Assembly (NCBI GenBank): GCA_007449985.2 | Contig: VIIQ02000029.1 | Coordinates: 522,001-586,000 of the forward strand | Direction: 5' to 3' | Length of the DNA: 64,000 nucleotides | DNA from: Desmodesmus armatus | Lineage: Eukaryota > Chlorophyta > Chlorophyceae > Sphaeropleales > Scenedesmaceae | Part shown: in pieces, positions 46,611 through 58,705 of the stretch | How positions within the stretch are numbered: position 1 is the stretch's first letter | How the letters are laid out: every line of letters starts with the position of its first letter | Translations under genes and position numbers: made by a program | Notes under the pieces: generated by a model | Told to the model about the DNA's origin: nothing | Database searches by the model: none | What the model saw: the letters and a program-made list of their open reading frames with translations, nothing else

Positions 46611-47527
46611 ATGCTCGCCTCAACAAGCAAGCACGTCAGGTGTGACGTTTCGGTCAAGCGCAATGCAGTTGCTGCTACACGCGCCTTGCGGTGCACTCCT
46701 GCAACCCCCAGCAGCAGGGCACCCCAATCCACCTGGACAGCCCAGCAGCGTAGCAGCGTGGTGCTGAGATCAGCGGAGTCCTCTGCAGCAGCAGTGACGA
46801 TAACAACTGCCCCAGCAGCTGAGCCCACAACCAGCGCACCCCAGCTGGTAGAGTTGAACAAGGACACCTTCCAGCCCTTCCTGGATGCAGCAGGAGACAA
46901 GCTCGTGGTTGTGGACTTCTTCACAGACTGGTGCGGCCCTTGCAAGCTCATCCTCCCTCAGCTGGTCACGCTGTCAGCTGAGCTGGACCCTGCTGCTACC
47001 ATTGTCAAGTTCAACTGCAACCAGAACAACAAGGAGTTGGCCAAGTCACTGGGCATCAAGGTGGCACCAACATTCCACCTGTACAAGCATGGAAAGAAGG
47101 TCGCAGACATGACAGGTGAGGGGTTAGTAACCTGTGAGAAAGTGAGGTTTCCTAGATAGAAAACACACGTGCTGGGTGGTCTGCACACCTGCACATGCAT
47201 GGATTGTGCAAAGTTCAGCTGTAGGCACCTGGTGGCATTTAGTCGTGTGTCGTGCCTCTTTGTGCATGTCCTGTTCCTGCGCATGGATACCTCCCCAGGC
47301 CTCTATCCTACCACACAAGACAGGATGAGGATCACTGGTGTTGCAGTGCGCCCAGATGGCTTGCTAGTGACACAACACTGACACTGCTTTCTCTTGCATG
47401 TGGTGTCCCACTCTCTGCTGCTGCTGCTGCTGCTGCTGCTGCCTCCGCAGGTGCCAAGGTTGACAAGCTGCGTGCCTTGATTGATGACCACCTCAAGCCT
47501 CAGGAGGCTGCTGGCGGCCAGAACTAG
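46611..47527 (+). CDS. TRXF: Plastid thioredoxin f
   Basis: Two exons, 46611-47115 and 47451-47527, phase 1; 582 nt, 193 aa. The first roughly 75 residues are a Ser/Thr/Ala/Arg-rich transit peptide (MLASTSKHVRCDVSVKRNAV). The thioredoxin fold follows: VVVDFFTDWCGPCKLILPQL with the redox pair Cys108/Cys111, VKFNCNQNNKELAKSLGIKV, cis-Pro in VAPTFHLYKHGKKV, and GAKVDKLRALIDD. The CNQNNK region carries the third Cys typical of f-type thioredoxins. Trx f is reduced by ferredoxin-thioredoxin reductase and activates Calvin-Benson enzymes such as FBPase. The intron ends in a (CTG)8 run before CCTCCGCAG, an unusual polypyrimidine tract. Confidence 0.95.
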
Positions 47528-49559
47528 GCAGCAACACCCGGTCACACTTACAAGTGTGACAGGTGACTGTGCTGGAGCAGTCGCTGGAGCCTCAGCACAC
47601 ATCAGCGCTGTGCGCAGGACTGCTGATCCCGCTGCTACTGCCAATCGGATGGCTACGTCATTTTTGCACGGCCTGTGTCTTCGCGCATGTGCAGGCTTTT
47701 AGTAGTGAGGGCTGTGACGCACTGACTCGAGCGTGTGCAGAGGTTGCTAGTTGATGTCGTGCTGCTCATGAGGAGAGCGGAGTTGGCTCTGAGACACTGC
47801 TTGAGTGTTACTGCATGTTTTTTTTGACAACTTCAGCAGCGATGGAGCGGCAAGTGGTGGCTGTTGTCAATGGTTCTGCAGCCGCACGGAGTTGACTGTG
47901 AGGTGTTTTTTGCAGACAGACAGACGTTGGCAATGCAACAGGACGTCAGGGCGCAGCTGCGTGCACCCCTTTTTGAGGCCTGTGCATCGCTGTGATGCCG
48001 CCGATGCACATACCACACTCACATCACGGCCAGGGTCAGGTTGGCCCCTGCATTGTTTCACGGGGCTACAGCGTCTTTCCATGCTGCGCGTGCAAGCATC
48101 ATGAAGTCCTCACCGGGTTTGTTTTTTTGGGTCAACACTGCTGCATGGTGAAGATATGTAGCAGGACTGTGCGAGGTGTGGTTGTTGGGTTGGTGAGGGC
48201 AGTGGGAGGGTGAGAGGGTTGTTCAAGAGGAGGGAAGGACTGTGGAGGGGAGGGAGCTGGACGGTGGCTGGGGCGGCAAGACAGAGTGGTCGTGCTAGGG
48301 CACCTGGCCTGTCTGCTGATCTTTGCTTCAGTACAGGAGGCAGGAGATGCAGAGGTTGGTGTGGCAGTGTGTTGAAGTGTATGCACCTGCCTTGTCACAG
48401 CGGCCCATGGCGGAAGCAGTGATCGTAGCTGGAAAGAGGTAGTGAGGCCTGGTGCCACTTTTACTGGGTGCCGGTGACACGCAGTTCGCCCTGCAAGGTG
48501 CAATGTACTGACATGAGCTCGGGTGTTGTCCGTGGGTGGTTCTTCCCCCACTTACTGGGGGAGGCTGGTGTTCCTACGGCTGCAAGCCCGTTGTAGAAGC
48601 CAGTGGAGTGCAGAACGCAACAAAGAATGTGGGGGTGTGTGTGGGTCGTGGAGGCTGCTTCGTGCGCCTTGAAGTTTTGCTAGAACAGGAGGTGGTGTTG
48701 CACCCCTGTGTGCTTCCGACTTGTACCTAGCGCTGTGCGCGTTGTTCCAGTTGCGTTTGTACCATTACCCGCAGGCCAGCCTTGGCTTGTTGTTGTTGGC
48801 TGCGGATAAGATACGTTGTTTTGCATGAGGAGAAGTGACCTGCCAAGTTGGGGTTGAGGCAGAAAACGCCTGCGCTTTAGAAGGCAATGGCAGGCCGCAC
48901 GGCAGTTGAGTGTCCTGGGATCGTGCCTGGGCGCGAATGCTGTTGTCATCTGCAGGGGTGGATCATTCAGGTGGGGTGCAGGGGTGGTGTGGCTGTCGTG
49001 TGTGCTCAGGGACAAGCTTGTCTGTGGTGGTCGACAAGCACTTGGAGTAAAGTTACTGGGCCACTGAGTTGCGGACAGTGCCGCTGTGGTGGCAGGCCCA
49101 CTGGTTATGTGTGGATGTGTGCTGTGACAGGCTGGGGTGCGACTGAGTGGGTTTGGCTGGCACACGCATCACTGCCGTTCTTCATGTGCAGTGGGGCAAA
49201 ACATGGACCAGAAGAAGCAGTGGGAAAGGGATAAGCAGAGGATTGGAGGAAGTACTGCTACTTCAGCAGCAGGCAGGGGTTGGCAGGTGACTACAGTCAA
49301 CATAGAAGTTCACTGGACACAGCCAGCACAACCAGGAAAGATAGGACAAATTCGACCTTGCTGCGTTGTTTTCGACAAGTTGCAGCGGAAAAGTCCAACG
49401 GAAAAAGAGACTACTACTTGAGATCAACTTGAGATCAACCTAGATCAACATTCTGTCTTCGCATACCAGTCTTTTGTGCGTGGCTGCTGCTGACATGAAT
49501 TTTGGAAACGAAACGATGTCGCATGGGTGATCGCTGCCTACCGATGCTAGGCAGGCAGC
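47528..49559. other. Intergenic, no gene supported
   Basis: Only short frames without motifs. The minus-strand 161-codon frame at 48680-49165 has a composition expected of a shadow frame. Confidence 0.45.
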
Positions 49560-50481
49560 ATGGGCATAGTGTGTGCAGCAGTAGTGGGCCAGCAGAACAA
49601 TCCTCTGTACATCAAGACGCTGTCGCCTGTAGATGATGAGGTCAAGTTTCACTATATGGTTCATGCCTCCCTGGATGCTGTAGAGGAGAAGGTGCGCAGC
49701 AGCAAGGGATCAGGGCAGCTGCAGAAGAGCACAGCAACAGTGCCTAGCTAGCTGTTGGAGCTGGGGGTGTCTTGACAGCGTGCATCGGTGTGGCTAAAGC
49801 TTGAGTGCAGCTGCAGAAGCACACTAGCATGAAAGTCTGCAGTTGTTGGGGCTTCAAAACTTTGAAGCAGTCCTGCAGGAGGGTGCAGTGAGGCAGTGTT
49901 GCAGTCTGCAGACCAGCAGCTGATACTGCTGCACCTTTGCTCAACCTTGAGCCAGCTTCAGTTGACCAAGTACACCAGCACAGAGAGCTCTTGAAGCCTG
50001 CATTGCCTGAGTCCATTCTAACGGCTTTCTCAAGCAGCGGCACTTGCTGCGCATGAAGCTGACTCCATGTGGCTAATCCCCCATCGCCCCAGCCACTGCA
50101 TCGCTGCTGCATGCAAGCACAACGCAACACTCCTGGTACTCCTGCTCCTTGACTACCCTGCTCTCCTGCAATCTCGCTCCCTTTCCCCCACAGGTCCTTC
50201 TGCGCCGGACCCCAGGGGAGATTCCAGAGCTATACCTCGGCCTGCTGTACCCTACAGAGGAGTACAGGGTTTACGGCTACATCAGCAACACCCACATAAA
50301 GTTTGTGCTGGTGCTTGATGAGGCAGCTCCCAGGGAGGATGAGCTGCGGCGGCTATTCAAGCGGCTTCACAGCTTGTTTGTGGATGTGACGTCAAACCCG
50401 CTGTACACACATGGCCTTCCGATAACCTCGCGCAGGTTTGACGAGGGGACCCTGGCGCTGCTGAAGACCTATGGAGCTTGA
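49560..50481 (+). CDS. TRAPPC2L: TRAPP complex subunit 2-like protein
   Basis: Two exons, 49560-49691 and 50194-50481, phase 0; 420 nt, 139 aa, identical to the usual family length. Family features in order: [68 protein letters not shown], and [21 protein letters not shown] longin-like alpha/beta fold. TRAPP tethers vesicles and acts as a Rab GEF in ER-Golgi traffic. The start is set by the conserved N-terminus; no in-frame extension is needed. Confidence 0.95.
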
Positions 50482-51639
50482 GTGCTGCTGTGGCTCAGGG
50501 GTGCAGCAGAAACAGGCTGTGGCACCGCTCAGACTGCACGTGGGAGGGGACTTGCAGGGGCTCTGGCCGGCACTCCTGTAGGCACATGATGCGTGCTGAC
50601 AGGTGGTAGCGCAGGACCAACTACAGCTCAGTGGTGTATGTGTGTTGCATCTGTTGCTGGCAGCAGTACACTGCCTACACTGGCAGTTGTGGCATTTATT
50701 CGGCAGTAACCCCAGGGTGGCAGTGATGACGGTGTCCGGGCACTGGGCACCTCCTGGTATAGGGCTGTTAGGCGATCTCATTGGTCAGGCTTTGCCTCGG
50801 GCCCCCGGCAGTTGGGTCCGCCTGATTGCGCTGTGTGTGGCCAGCCAGTGGGATTACGTGCCCCCCCCCCTGGTAAGTCCACAAAAAGTCTGAATGACTA
50901 CGGCAGTGGTAAGCCATGTTATGGGACAGTGGTGGTCAAGCTCATTCACTATTGCCCAGGTGCTGGGCGGGCTTCACCTGTGACTTGTGGCGGTTCGAAT
51001 CGCGGAGATTTTCGCAACACAGCATGCCACCATGCATCATGATACATTGCGTGTGGTCTTCCGCTGTTGCTGCATCGTGAGAATGTTACGCCCTTGCTGA
51101 GTGCGGCAGCAGGAGCAACTGCTTGTGGCAGGAGTGCTCGTTTGTGCTGCTGAAGTGGCACTGTTCCTTGCCCTTGCACTGCATGCACTTTGTGCACAGT
51201 ACCTGAGCATGGGCACTTGAGAAGCAGGAGGGACATGCACCATTGTGGTAGCCTGCTGTGACAGTGGTACTGCTTGCAGTGTTTTTTTGTATGCACCTTG
51301 GGTTTGTCAACCCCTCTGGGTGGTGTCAGTGGATGGCTCATGAGCTCTGTGAGCAATATCTTGAAGCGACATAGCTACAGGTGTAACATGTATGCGCCAG
51401 CTTTATTGCACTTGAAGCAACTCCCTTTTGCCCACACTGCTAGAGACAGCCGGGTTTGTCACCTTTAATTTGCACTGCTGGGTGCAGGCACAGTTTGGCT
51501 GGATTGTGCGAGGTTGTTCAACACATGGGTTGCATCAAGCAGGTACAAGGTGTCGATGTCTTGGTGGCAGCAGTCTCGCACAGTGCATTGCGGCAGTGCG
51601 TTGTGTAATCAGTGATTCAGTAAGCACCCTCCATGTACC
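50482..51639. other. Intergenic / long 3' UTR
   Basis: No gene supported. TGTAA at 51382-51386 is a weak candidate poly(A) signal for TRAPPC2L. Confidence 0.35.
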
Positions 51640-51680
51640 ATTAGTGGACCCCCCCTGGTAAAACTAAAATTAGTGGACCC
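51640..51680. mobile_element. Micro-insertion with 12-bp target duplication, copy 2
   Basis: ATTAGTGGACCC at 51640-51651 is repeated at 51669-51680. The 17-nt insert is CCCCTGGTAAAACTAAA, sharing its core with the insertion at 25924-25947. Confidence 0.75.
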
Positions 51681-51877
51681 AATGTGCCGCATGCAGCAGC
51701 AACACAGTTGCCTGTCTTTTGCGCCAGCAGTTGATGATGGGCATACCAGTACGGCATAGTGGGAGAGGCATCTGTGTTCATTGAGTCAAAAGATTACGGG
51801 GTGGGCGGGACCTGCTGCATCGAGCCATGCTGATGTTACTGTACTATTTGTCTGTCTGTTAGAGGTCATGCATGTTG

Positions 51878-52735
51878 CACACGAGCTACCAAGACCGCAG
51901 GGTCCCAGCACCAGTGCCTGCTGCTGCTGGTGCCGGCCACAGGACCCCTGAGGTTTCGCCCTTGCTCAAGGGGCTCGTCAGTTGGCGGGTGTGAGGTTGT
52001 AGATTGATTCAGCAGAGGTTCTTGTGTGGTCACCACCGTTGCGGCAACAGAGCAGCTGCTGGGCAGAAGCAGAGACCGAGTTGGAAAGAAAAAAAGGGCG
52101 TGATGAAGCAGTCGAGCAGAAAGCCGAGCAATACCGGTAGAAAAATAGCAAGCAGTTTCTGACAAGAAACGAACACGAGCTGTCGTGAGTGAGTCCCTAA
52201 GAGCCTTTGGCGAGACAGCACAGCGCATGCAGAGGCCGGCCAGTCCCCACCCAGGCGGGTCAGTCACCAGCCTCAACATGCTACCTTCCACCTTCCCGGC
52301 CTGTACCTATCCGCACAGGCCAGCCACCGGTGGGGCTTCAGGCCTGCTGCTGGCCAGAATGCTGCTGCTGACAAGGGAAGCAACAGCGACGCGCACATGT
52401 GCACCAGCCAGAAACCCACGCTACTAGTAGGTGGTCGCACCGGCACACACATGCTGCCCTGCCTGACGCTGGCCCAGACCTGCTCCGAGGCGGCCACCAG
52501 GCCAAGTCAGGGTGTCGCTGCTGCAACCCTCTAAACTAGCTAACAAGTCATGAAGAAGGGGCCAACTTGCAAGTACTGCTGCCAAGTGGCAGCAGTACAC
52601 ATGTGTGTGCCAGCCAGGAACCCACGCTGGGTGGTCGCACCGACACACACATGCTACCCTGCCCTTCCCAGTCCGAGCTCCACGGGTGGGTCGGCCACCA
52701 AGTCGGGCCAGGGCACTGCTGCTGCTTAGGGACCC
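51878..52735 (+). repeat. Dispersed repeat family, copy 2
   Basis: Begins ACGAGCTACCAAGACCGCAG and ends GCTGCTGCTTAGGGACCCAC. Contains the GGGCTCGTCAGTTGGC block, the CTTCCACCTTCCCGGCCTG block, and an internal imperfect duplication of about 180 bp (AACCCACGCT ... CACACACATGCT twice). Confidence 0.75.
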
Positions 52736-54055
52736 ACGAGTTCTCGTACTTTAAAAGTGGAGGCGGTGTGGTATTGCGAATAATTTTAAAATGTTAGATA
52801 GTGCTGTGCTTTCTGTGGGGCGTCTCTCTGCCGCTCCTGAACCAACCACCGGTTTCAGCGGGGTTCACATTCTGGGCCACCAAGAGTGAATATTCCGCGT
52901 TGACACATTTTTTATATCATTGTAATGCGTTATGTCAGGCGAATGGAGGGTGGGGCACGGGTGCTGTGCCTCTGACTGTTTGTGGAGGGATCAGTTCTCG
53001 CGGTGGCAGGCGAGCCAGGAACAAGCTCAGGGGCAGGGATGGGGCGTCAAGGTATATCTGTTCAACATTGAGCCCTTGCATCTGTTACTGCAACCTCCCG
53101 GACATGGGTTTCTTGACAGCTTGACACCACGTGGTGTCCCTGGGTGCACCCTGGGCTCAGTGAACACTGCGATGAACATTCAGGCTAGTGGTAATTCATT
53201 CGATGCAGCATGTGTGAACTGCTGAGACGATGACCGCCAGCTTGCGTGCAGCAGCCAACGCACCCTCTGCAATCAGCATGTGTGCTGTGAAGTGCCACTT
53301 CACCGCAGTGCGGTTTGGCCCAGCATTGAAGCAGCGAGGAGCACACATGCAGCAGACAGGCGTGCATAAGCCAGCCTGGCAAAGGCACATGCCACTAAGT
53401 AACCAGCAGCCTGAGTGGGAAGCAGCCTGCCGATGTTCAGGCTGGTTGGCGCAGTGGGAGGATGGTGTGCCTTCTGGACTGAACCGTTGATCATCCATGA
53501 TGGACCCAGAGCTGTGCCCCACCACCGCACCTCAAAGACAGCAGCACCCCGTACGTGTCACCCACTTTGCAGGCTGTACAGCCACATGTGGCCCCTGAAT
53601 CAGGTTGGATAACACACTAACACCAGCCGAGCTCGTACACTCTCTGATTGTTGTCCTTGCAGAGGCAGCACGACCATGAGTGCTGGAAGCAGTTGCAGCC
53701 AGCTAGCCTGCCTCCGAGGCTCCGAGGGTCGGAACTTTGGGGCCCATAGCAGCAGACATAAGCAACTTGGCTAGTTGAACACTTGATGCCCGGGACTGGG
53801 CCCGTTTTCTGAAAGGTGCTTCAAGAGTGCAAGACACCCGCTGCAGCAACCGTGGCTTTGAGCAGAGAAGGTTGAGTGGCATGCTTGATATGCAACAGTG
53901 GTTGCTTACGAAGGGGGTCCATGTGACTGGGAGCCGCCCTTGCACTTGTTCATGACCCAGTGGGGTGAGCCACAGCAGCTGCTTTGGCCCTAAGCTGTCT
54001 GGGTTGGAGCATGTCATCTTAACAGCATGTTATCATAACACAACAATGCTGCTAC
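52736..54055. other. No gene supported
   Basis: Short frames without motifs; some AT-richer patches around 52770-52930. Nothing recognised. Confidence 0.4.
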
Positions 54056-54640
54056 CATGAGCTACCAAGACCTCAGGCGCCCCAGCACCAGTGCCTGCTG
54101 CTGCTGGTGCCGGCCACAGGACCCCTGAGGTTTCGCCCTTGCTCAAGGGGCTCGTCAGTTGGCATGTAGAACACTTCATTGTGCAGGAAAATGACAGAAA
54201 GAAAACGACCAGACTGCAGCAACTTGTTGAGCAGAACAGAGCACTTCAGTTGACCGACAGAGCACATGCTATGCACACAGAGACTTGCAACGGAACAGAC
54301 ACAAGCTGCTATGGGGGAGCCCCTTAGAGCCTTGGCAAGACAGCATAACGCATGGGGGGCAATCCTGGCCCCGGATTACCGGCAGTGCCCAGGTGCCTGA
54401 GTCCCCATGCTAGCCCCGTAAACACCACCTCCCCGGCCTTGTCCGGTCGAGTGTCGGGCTTGCTGCTGGCCGCTGACAAGAGACAGACAGCGCTCCGCAT
54501 GGTGCCCCAGGCCACTAACCCCGAGGGGACGGGACTGGCGACACATGCTAGCCTCAGCCTGCCAAGCCCACTCCAATGGCCACCGGGCAGGTAATGGCAC
54601 GCTGCTGTTCCTTCTAGAGCTGCTGCTGCTTAGGGGCCCC
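54056..54640 (+). repeat. Dispersed repeat family, copy 3 (variant)
   Basis: Same 5' block (GAGCTACCAAGACCTCAGG) but a divergent 3' block (ACCTCCCCGGCCTTGTCCGG) shared with copies 4 and 5. Ends GCTGCTGCTTAGGGGCCCCA. Confidence 0.7.
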
Positions 54641-55667
54641 AAGTACAGACGAACGTGTTTCCACAAACGATGCATTGTGGTCTATGTGGCACAAATATAT
54701 CGCAACAATGCATTATCCAGCAGGTGGTGTGGCTATCAGCCCTTGGAGCTGCTCGTTTGTTGGATGCAACGAACTTGATTTCAGTACCTGGGTTCGGAAC
54801 GCAGAAAGGCGAGAGCAAATGATTTGTCAAGAAATAACTGTGGGGCATATCAAATGTGGTGGTCCCAGAGGGGCGGTCGTTCTACTGCTGTACAGATCTG
54901 TAGAGGGATCTGTCCTGGCCGTGAAGTACAAAAGGCCGCCAAGGAGCAGGATAACAAACGAAGGCCACCGCTGATCTCAAATTGCAATGCTCCAGCCATT
55001 TGCCACTTTCGACCCCAAATGCTTGCAGACGACTGCTCAATTTGGTTCCTCTACTAACCAGTTGTGCTTGGCTGCTCACGGACATTGATGGCAGGGGCCG
55101 GGTTTTGCGCCTGCACACCAGCCGCAGAATGGCATTCTTCACCAAGATGATCAGCACCTTATCTTTTCCTGGTACCAGATACACCTGGTGCTGAGCAGAG
55201 CACGCTGAGGGGTGCCCTGTTCAGTGTGTGTGCCTGCCAGCACATGCTCTCGTGATCATTATGACGGTGGCACAGGCAGGGAAACAGCTGACTCAACATG
55301 TCATAAAAATGTTAGCTGGAATCCTGTCTATTCAGTGGCTCCTGAGAGGCATGCTCACTTCAAGGAAGGACTGATTTTTTGGAGGTGATCCCTCTTGGGT
55401 CCAGCACCCAAAATAAGCTCAGTAGCCCAGATGGGCCCACAGGCGCAATATATCTTTTTTCAACACGGAAATATTCAATGACGCATTCACCGACACCGTG
55501 ACATACGATTTGAGGGCACGCGGTACTGAAACCAGTTTCGTTGGGAAGATAACAAATACACTTTGGGGACCATCAGTACCTTGTGTCTGTGTCTATCTTA
55601 TCAATCTACTGCATATTATCAAGGCCACACTCAGTGACTGCTTTCTTTATAGACAACCATGCGCCGA
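54641..55667. other. No gene supported
   Basis: Lower-GC spacer with no exon chain or motif; ends at the tandem pair of repeat copies. Confidence 0.4.
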
Positions 55668-56095
55668 GCCAGCCTGTGTGTGAGCCCTTCAGCAGCTGTA
55701 GAAGGGACAGTAGCGTGCCCCTGACTGCCCAGTGGCCGCTGATAGTGGGCTGGGTAGTTGGGGGCTACCACGTGTCTCGGTCCGTGCCCCTGGAGCTGGA
55801 GCTGGCGCTGGAGCTGGCGCACGGGCCGGGACACCATGCGGAACGCTGCCTGTCTCTTCGGCCAGCAGCAAAGCCCGACACTCGACCGGACAAGGCCGTA
55901 GAGTGGTGTTTACGGGGCTAGCATGGGGACTACAGGCCCCTGGGCACTGCCGGGTTAAGAGCCGGGGCCAGGTTCGCCCCCCATGCGTTATGCTGTCTCG
56001 CCCAAGCTCTGAGGGGCTCACACGCAGTAGCTCACGCATGGTGAAAGCTTGGCATGTGATTTTTCAGTCAGCGGCTGTTTGTTGCTCAACCAGCT
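55668..56095 (-). repeat. Dispersed repeat family, copy 4 (truncated)
   Basis: Inverted variant copy, nearly identical to 56229-56645 but lacking the 5' block. With copy 5 it forms a direct duplication about 560 bp apart. An extra GGAGCTGGCGCT unit is present near 55790-55820. Confidence 0.75.
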
Positions 56096-56212
56096 ACTTC
56101 CTACCATCTCGAGATATACAGTGCTTGATGTTGAGACCAAACTGCGCAGGCATGCCTTCTTTAGACAACAGCATAGACAATAGGCAAAACAGACAATTGC
56201 AATAGACAACCA

Positions 56213-56855
56213 GCGCCACCATGCGCCCAGCCAGCCTGTGTGTGAGCCCCTCAGCAGCTTTAGAAGGGACAGTAGCGTGCCCTCGACTGCCCAGTGGCCA
56301 TTGGAGTGGGCTGGGTAGTTGGGGGCTACCATGTGTCTCGGTCCGTGCCCCTGGAGCTGGCGCACGGGCCGGGACACCATGCGGAACGCTGCCTGTCTCT
56401 TCGGCCAGCAGCAAGCCCGACACTCGACCGGACAAAGCCGTAGAGTGGTGTTTACGGGGTCAGCATGGGGACCACAGGCACCTGGGCACTGCCGGGTTAA
56501 GAGCCGGGGCCAGGATCGCCTCCCCATGCGTTATGCTGTCTCGCCCAAGCTCTGAGGGGCTCACACGCAGTAGCTCACGCATGGTACATGTTTTCTTGGC
56601 ATGTGATTTTTCAGTCAGCTGCTGTTTGTTGCCCAACCAGCTACTTGCTGCTATGTCACCCTCCCATCCACCCCTTCCCCCCACACCAGCTGCTCTCCTA
56701 TCACAACCTTCCAAACTCCAACCAATCATTATGCCCCACATCTGCCAACTGACGAGCCCCTTGAGCAAGGGCGAAACCCCTGGGGTCCTGTGGCCAGCAT
56801 CAGCAGCAGCAGGCACTGATGCTGGGGACCCAGGGGTTTTGGTAGCTCGTGGGTA
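56213..56855 (-). repeat. Dispersed repeat family, copy 5
   Basis: Inverted full copy. It runs from GCCAGCCTGTGTGTGAGCCC on plus to the 5' block, which ends GGTAGCTCGTGGG at about 56850. Confidence 0.75.
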
Positions 56856-57190
56856 GTACGCACTCCTCCTCCCCTGCAGGAGCCTCAAAAGCAGACTGTA
56901 GCCTCCCCTGCGGCAGGAGCCTCAACAGTAGTAAATGCATCAAGTGCAAGGGTGGCACCCAGCATGTTCACCTGAATTTTGTGGTCACCACAGGAGTCCT
57001 GAGTCATCAATGCATGTGCTGTCACACACAAGACTGTGTATGTGCATGCTGATGCTCCCGACCCCATGGCCATCTCTTGGCTCTGCTGTATTCTTGTGCT
57101 GTTAGCCTGTGCTTGCAGCCGTTCACTCCCCACTCAGACAGCGCTCAGACCATAGCCGTGGCAGTGCTGCCACACCACATGTGTCAGGCG

Positions 57191-57365
57191 CAGCCTATGT
57201 CCAGCAGTTGGTGCATAAGATGGCAGGAGGCACTTCATGCAAACATCATAGGTGCCAATGGAAACACAATACAACAACTTGATTGGATTGTATTCCCATT
57301 GGCTCCTATGATGTTTGCTTGGAGTGCCTCCTGCCTTCTTACGCAACAACAGCAGCCAGCAGGCT
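57191..57365. repeat. Long imperfect hairpin (inverted repeat)
   Basis: The left arm core 57222-57268 (GGCAGGAGGCACTTCATGCA, AACATCATAGGTGCCAATGG) pairs with 57288-57336 read backwards (GGCAGGAGGCACTCCAAGCA, AACATCATAGGAGCCAATGG). The loop is roughly 15 nt, and weaker pairing extends each arm to about 80 bp. It could be a MITE remnant or a small-RNA precursor. Confidence 0.8.
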
Positions 57366-57375
57366 GTTTGCCAAC

Positions 57376-58705
57376 CACCTCCTGACCTCAGTAACGCTGA
57401 GTCAGCATCATATGAATGGTCACACATCCTACCTTCCCACGTCGTCCATCCCCTGCCGCTGTCACCCATCCAAAAATGAATGCCTCTGCAGCTGCCTCTG
57501 CCTGTGCGCCTCTGCTACATGTGTTGCATCCTTTCTACCATGACACACCGTGTATGGCATACTCACACACCCGTATGGAGCCACTGCCATGTTACCCCCA
57601 TAAAATTTTGGTGCTGTGTGCAAACGCAGGTGTTATCAATGCCCTGCAGCAGGTGCTTGCAAACCGCCTTCAAAGCAGTGCCACTGCTGACCCAGGCGAC
57701 ACACCATGACAATGCCCAAATGATCTCATCACTCTGCTGTCACAAAGCATGGGCGAAAGCAACTGCCAACAGGCCTGAGCAGGAGCCAGCCCCGAGGCCA
57801 GCTACTGGTGTAACATGATGTCTCCATAGTGGCCCTGTAAAAACAACAAGGCACCGCACTCTCTGCCTCACAGGGTGCACTGCATGTGCCGGGCACATGC
57901 TGTACTGTGGGCGCACCGCACAGGCAGTGGCGCCACATTTAGTTGACCGACTGAGGGTGATGCTGAGGCCCTCAGTAAATCTACTTGATTTCTGGTGACC
58001 AGAAGCAAGTGGACACTTGAGCAAAACCTGGCATGCCACCTAGTTCAACTCTGGGATAATCACAGCTGCATGCTCAGGTTCAACTGCATGACAACGGCAG
58101 CATCACAACGATATTGCCAGTGGCAGCAGAACCCAAATTGCTGTGCACGGCACAGCTGCGTGCTGTACTCCTCCCCGGGACATGTAGGCAACCAATGGGT
58201 CACTCCCAAGGGTACCGCTGAGGAGTCCCAGCCGTCAGCGGGGCCTGGTGCATTTCGCAAGTGCCCAAGCACGTAACATTGTGCTGAATTGTCACGCACA
58301 AGCTGCAGGAGCAGCCCGTAGCCCTGGTCATAGACGCTAGCTGGGGCAGGGCCTGGGCTCACCTTAGAACCCATTCAAACGGTGACTGTTTATATCACTG
58401 TCTCTACTCTGCCTCCTGGATGGCAAGCTGCACGAACATGACTGTCAGGGCAGATCAGGGGAGATAGATTGAAAGCAGTGACAGAGGCAGCACCCGTATA
58501 CGCCCTCCACTAGCACAACAGGAATGTGCGTTGGAATTAATCAACCAAAAGACGGAGATTTGCCCCCTAAGGTGAACCCTGTTGCTGAAACCGGTGGTCG
58601 TTGGGCCTCTGCGCGCCAAGAGAAACATCCCCCACAACGCATAGGAATTACTGAGTCCTCACTTAACCGCAACACCACACCGCATAATCTTTTGAAACAA
58701 TACGA
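57376..58705. other. No gene supported
   Basis: Between the hairpin and repeat copy 6; short frames only. Confidence 0.4.

Noticed and set aside
50985..51010. tRNA-like GGTTCGAATCGCGG (T-arm look-alike)
   Set aside because: No matching acceptor stem, D-arm or anticodon arm upstream.
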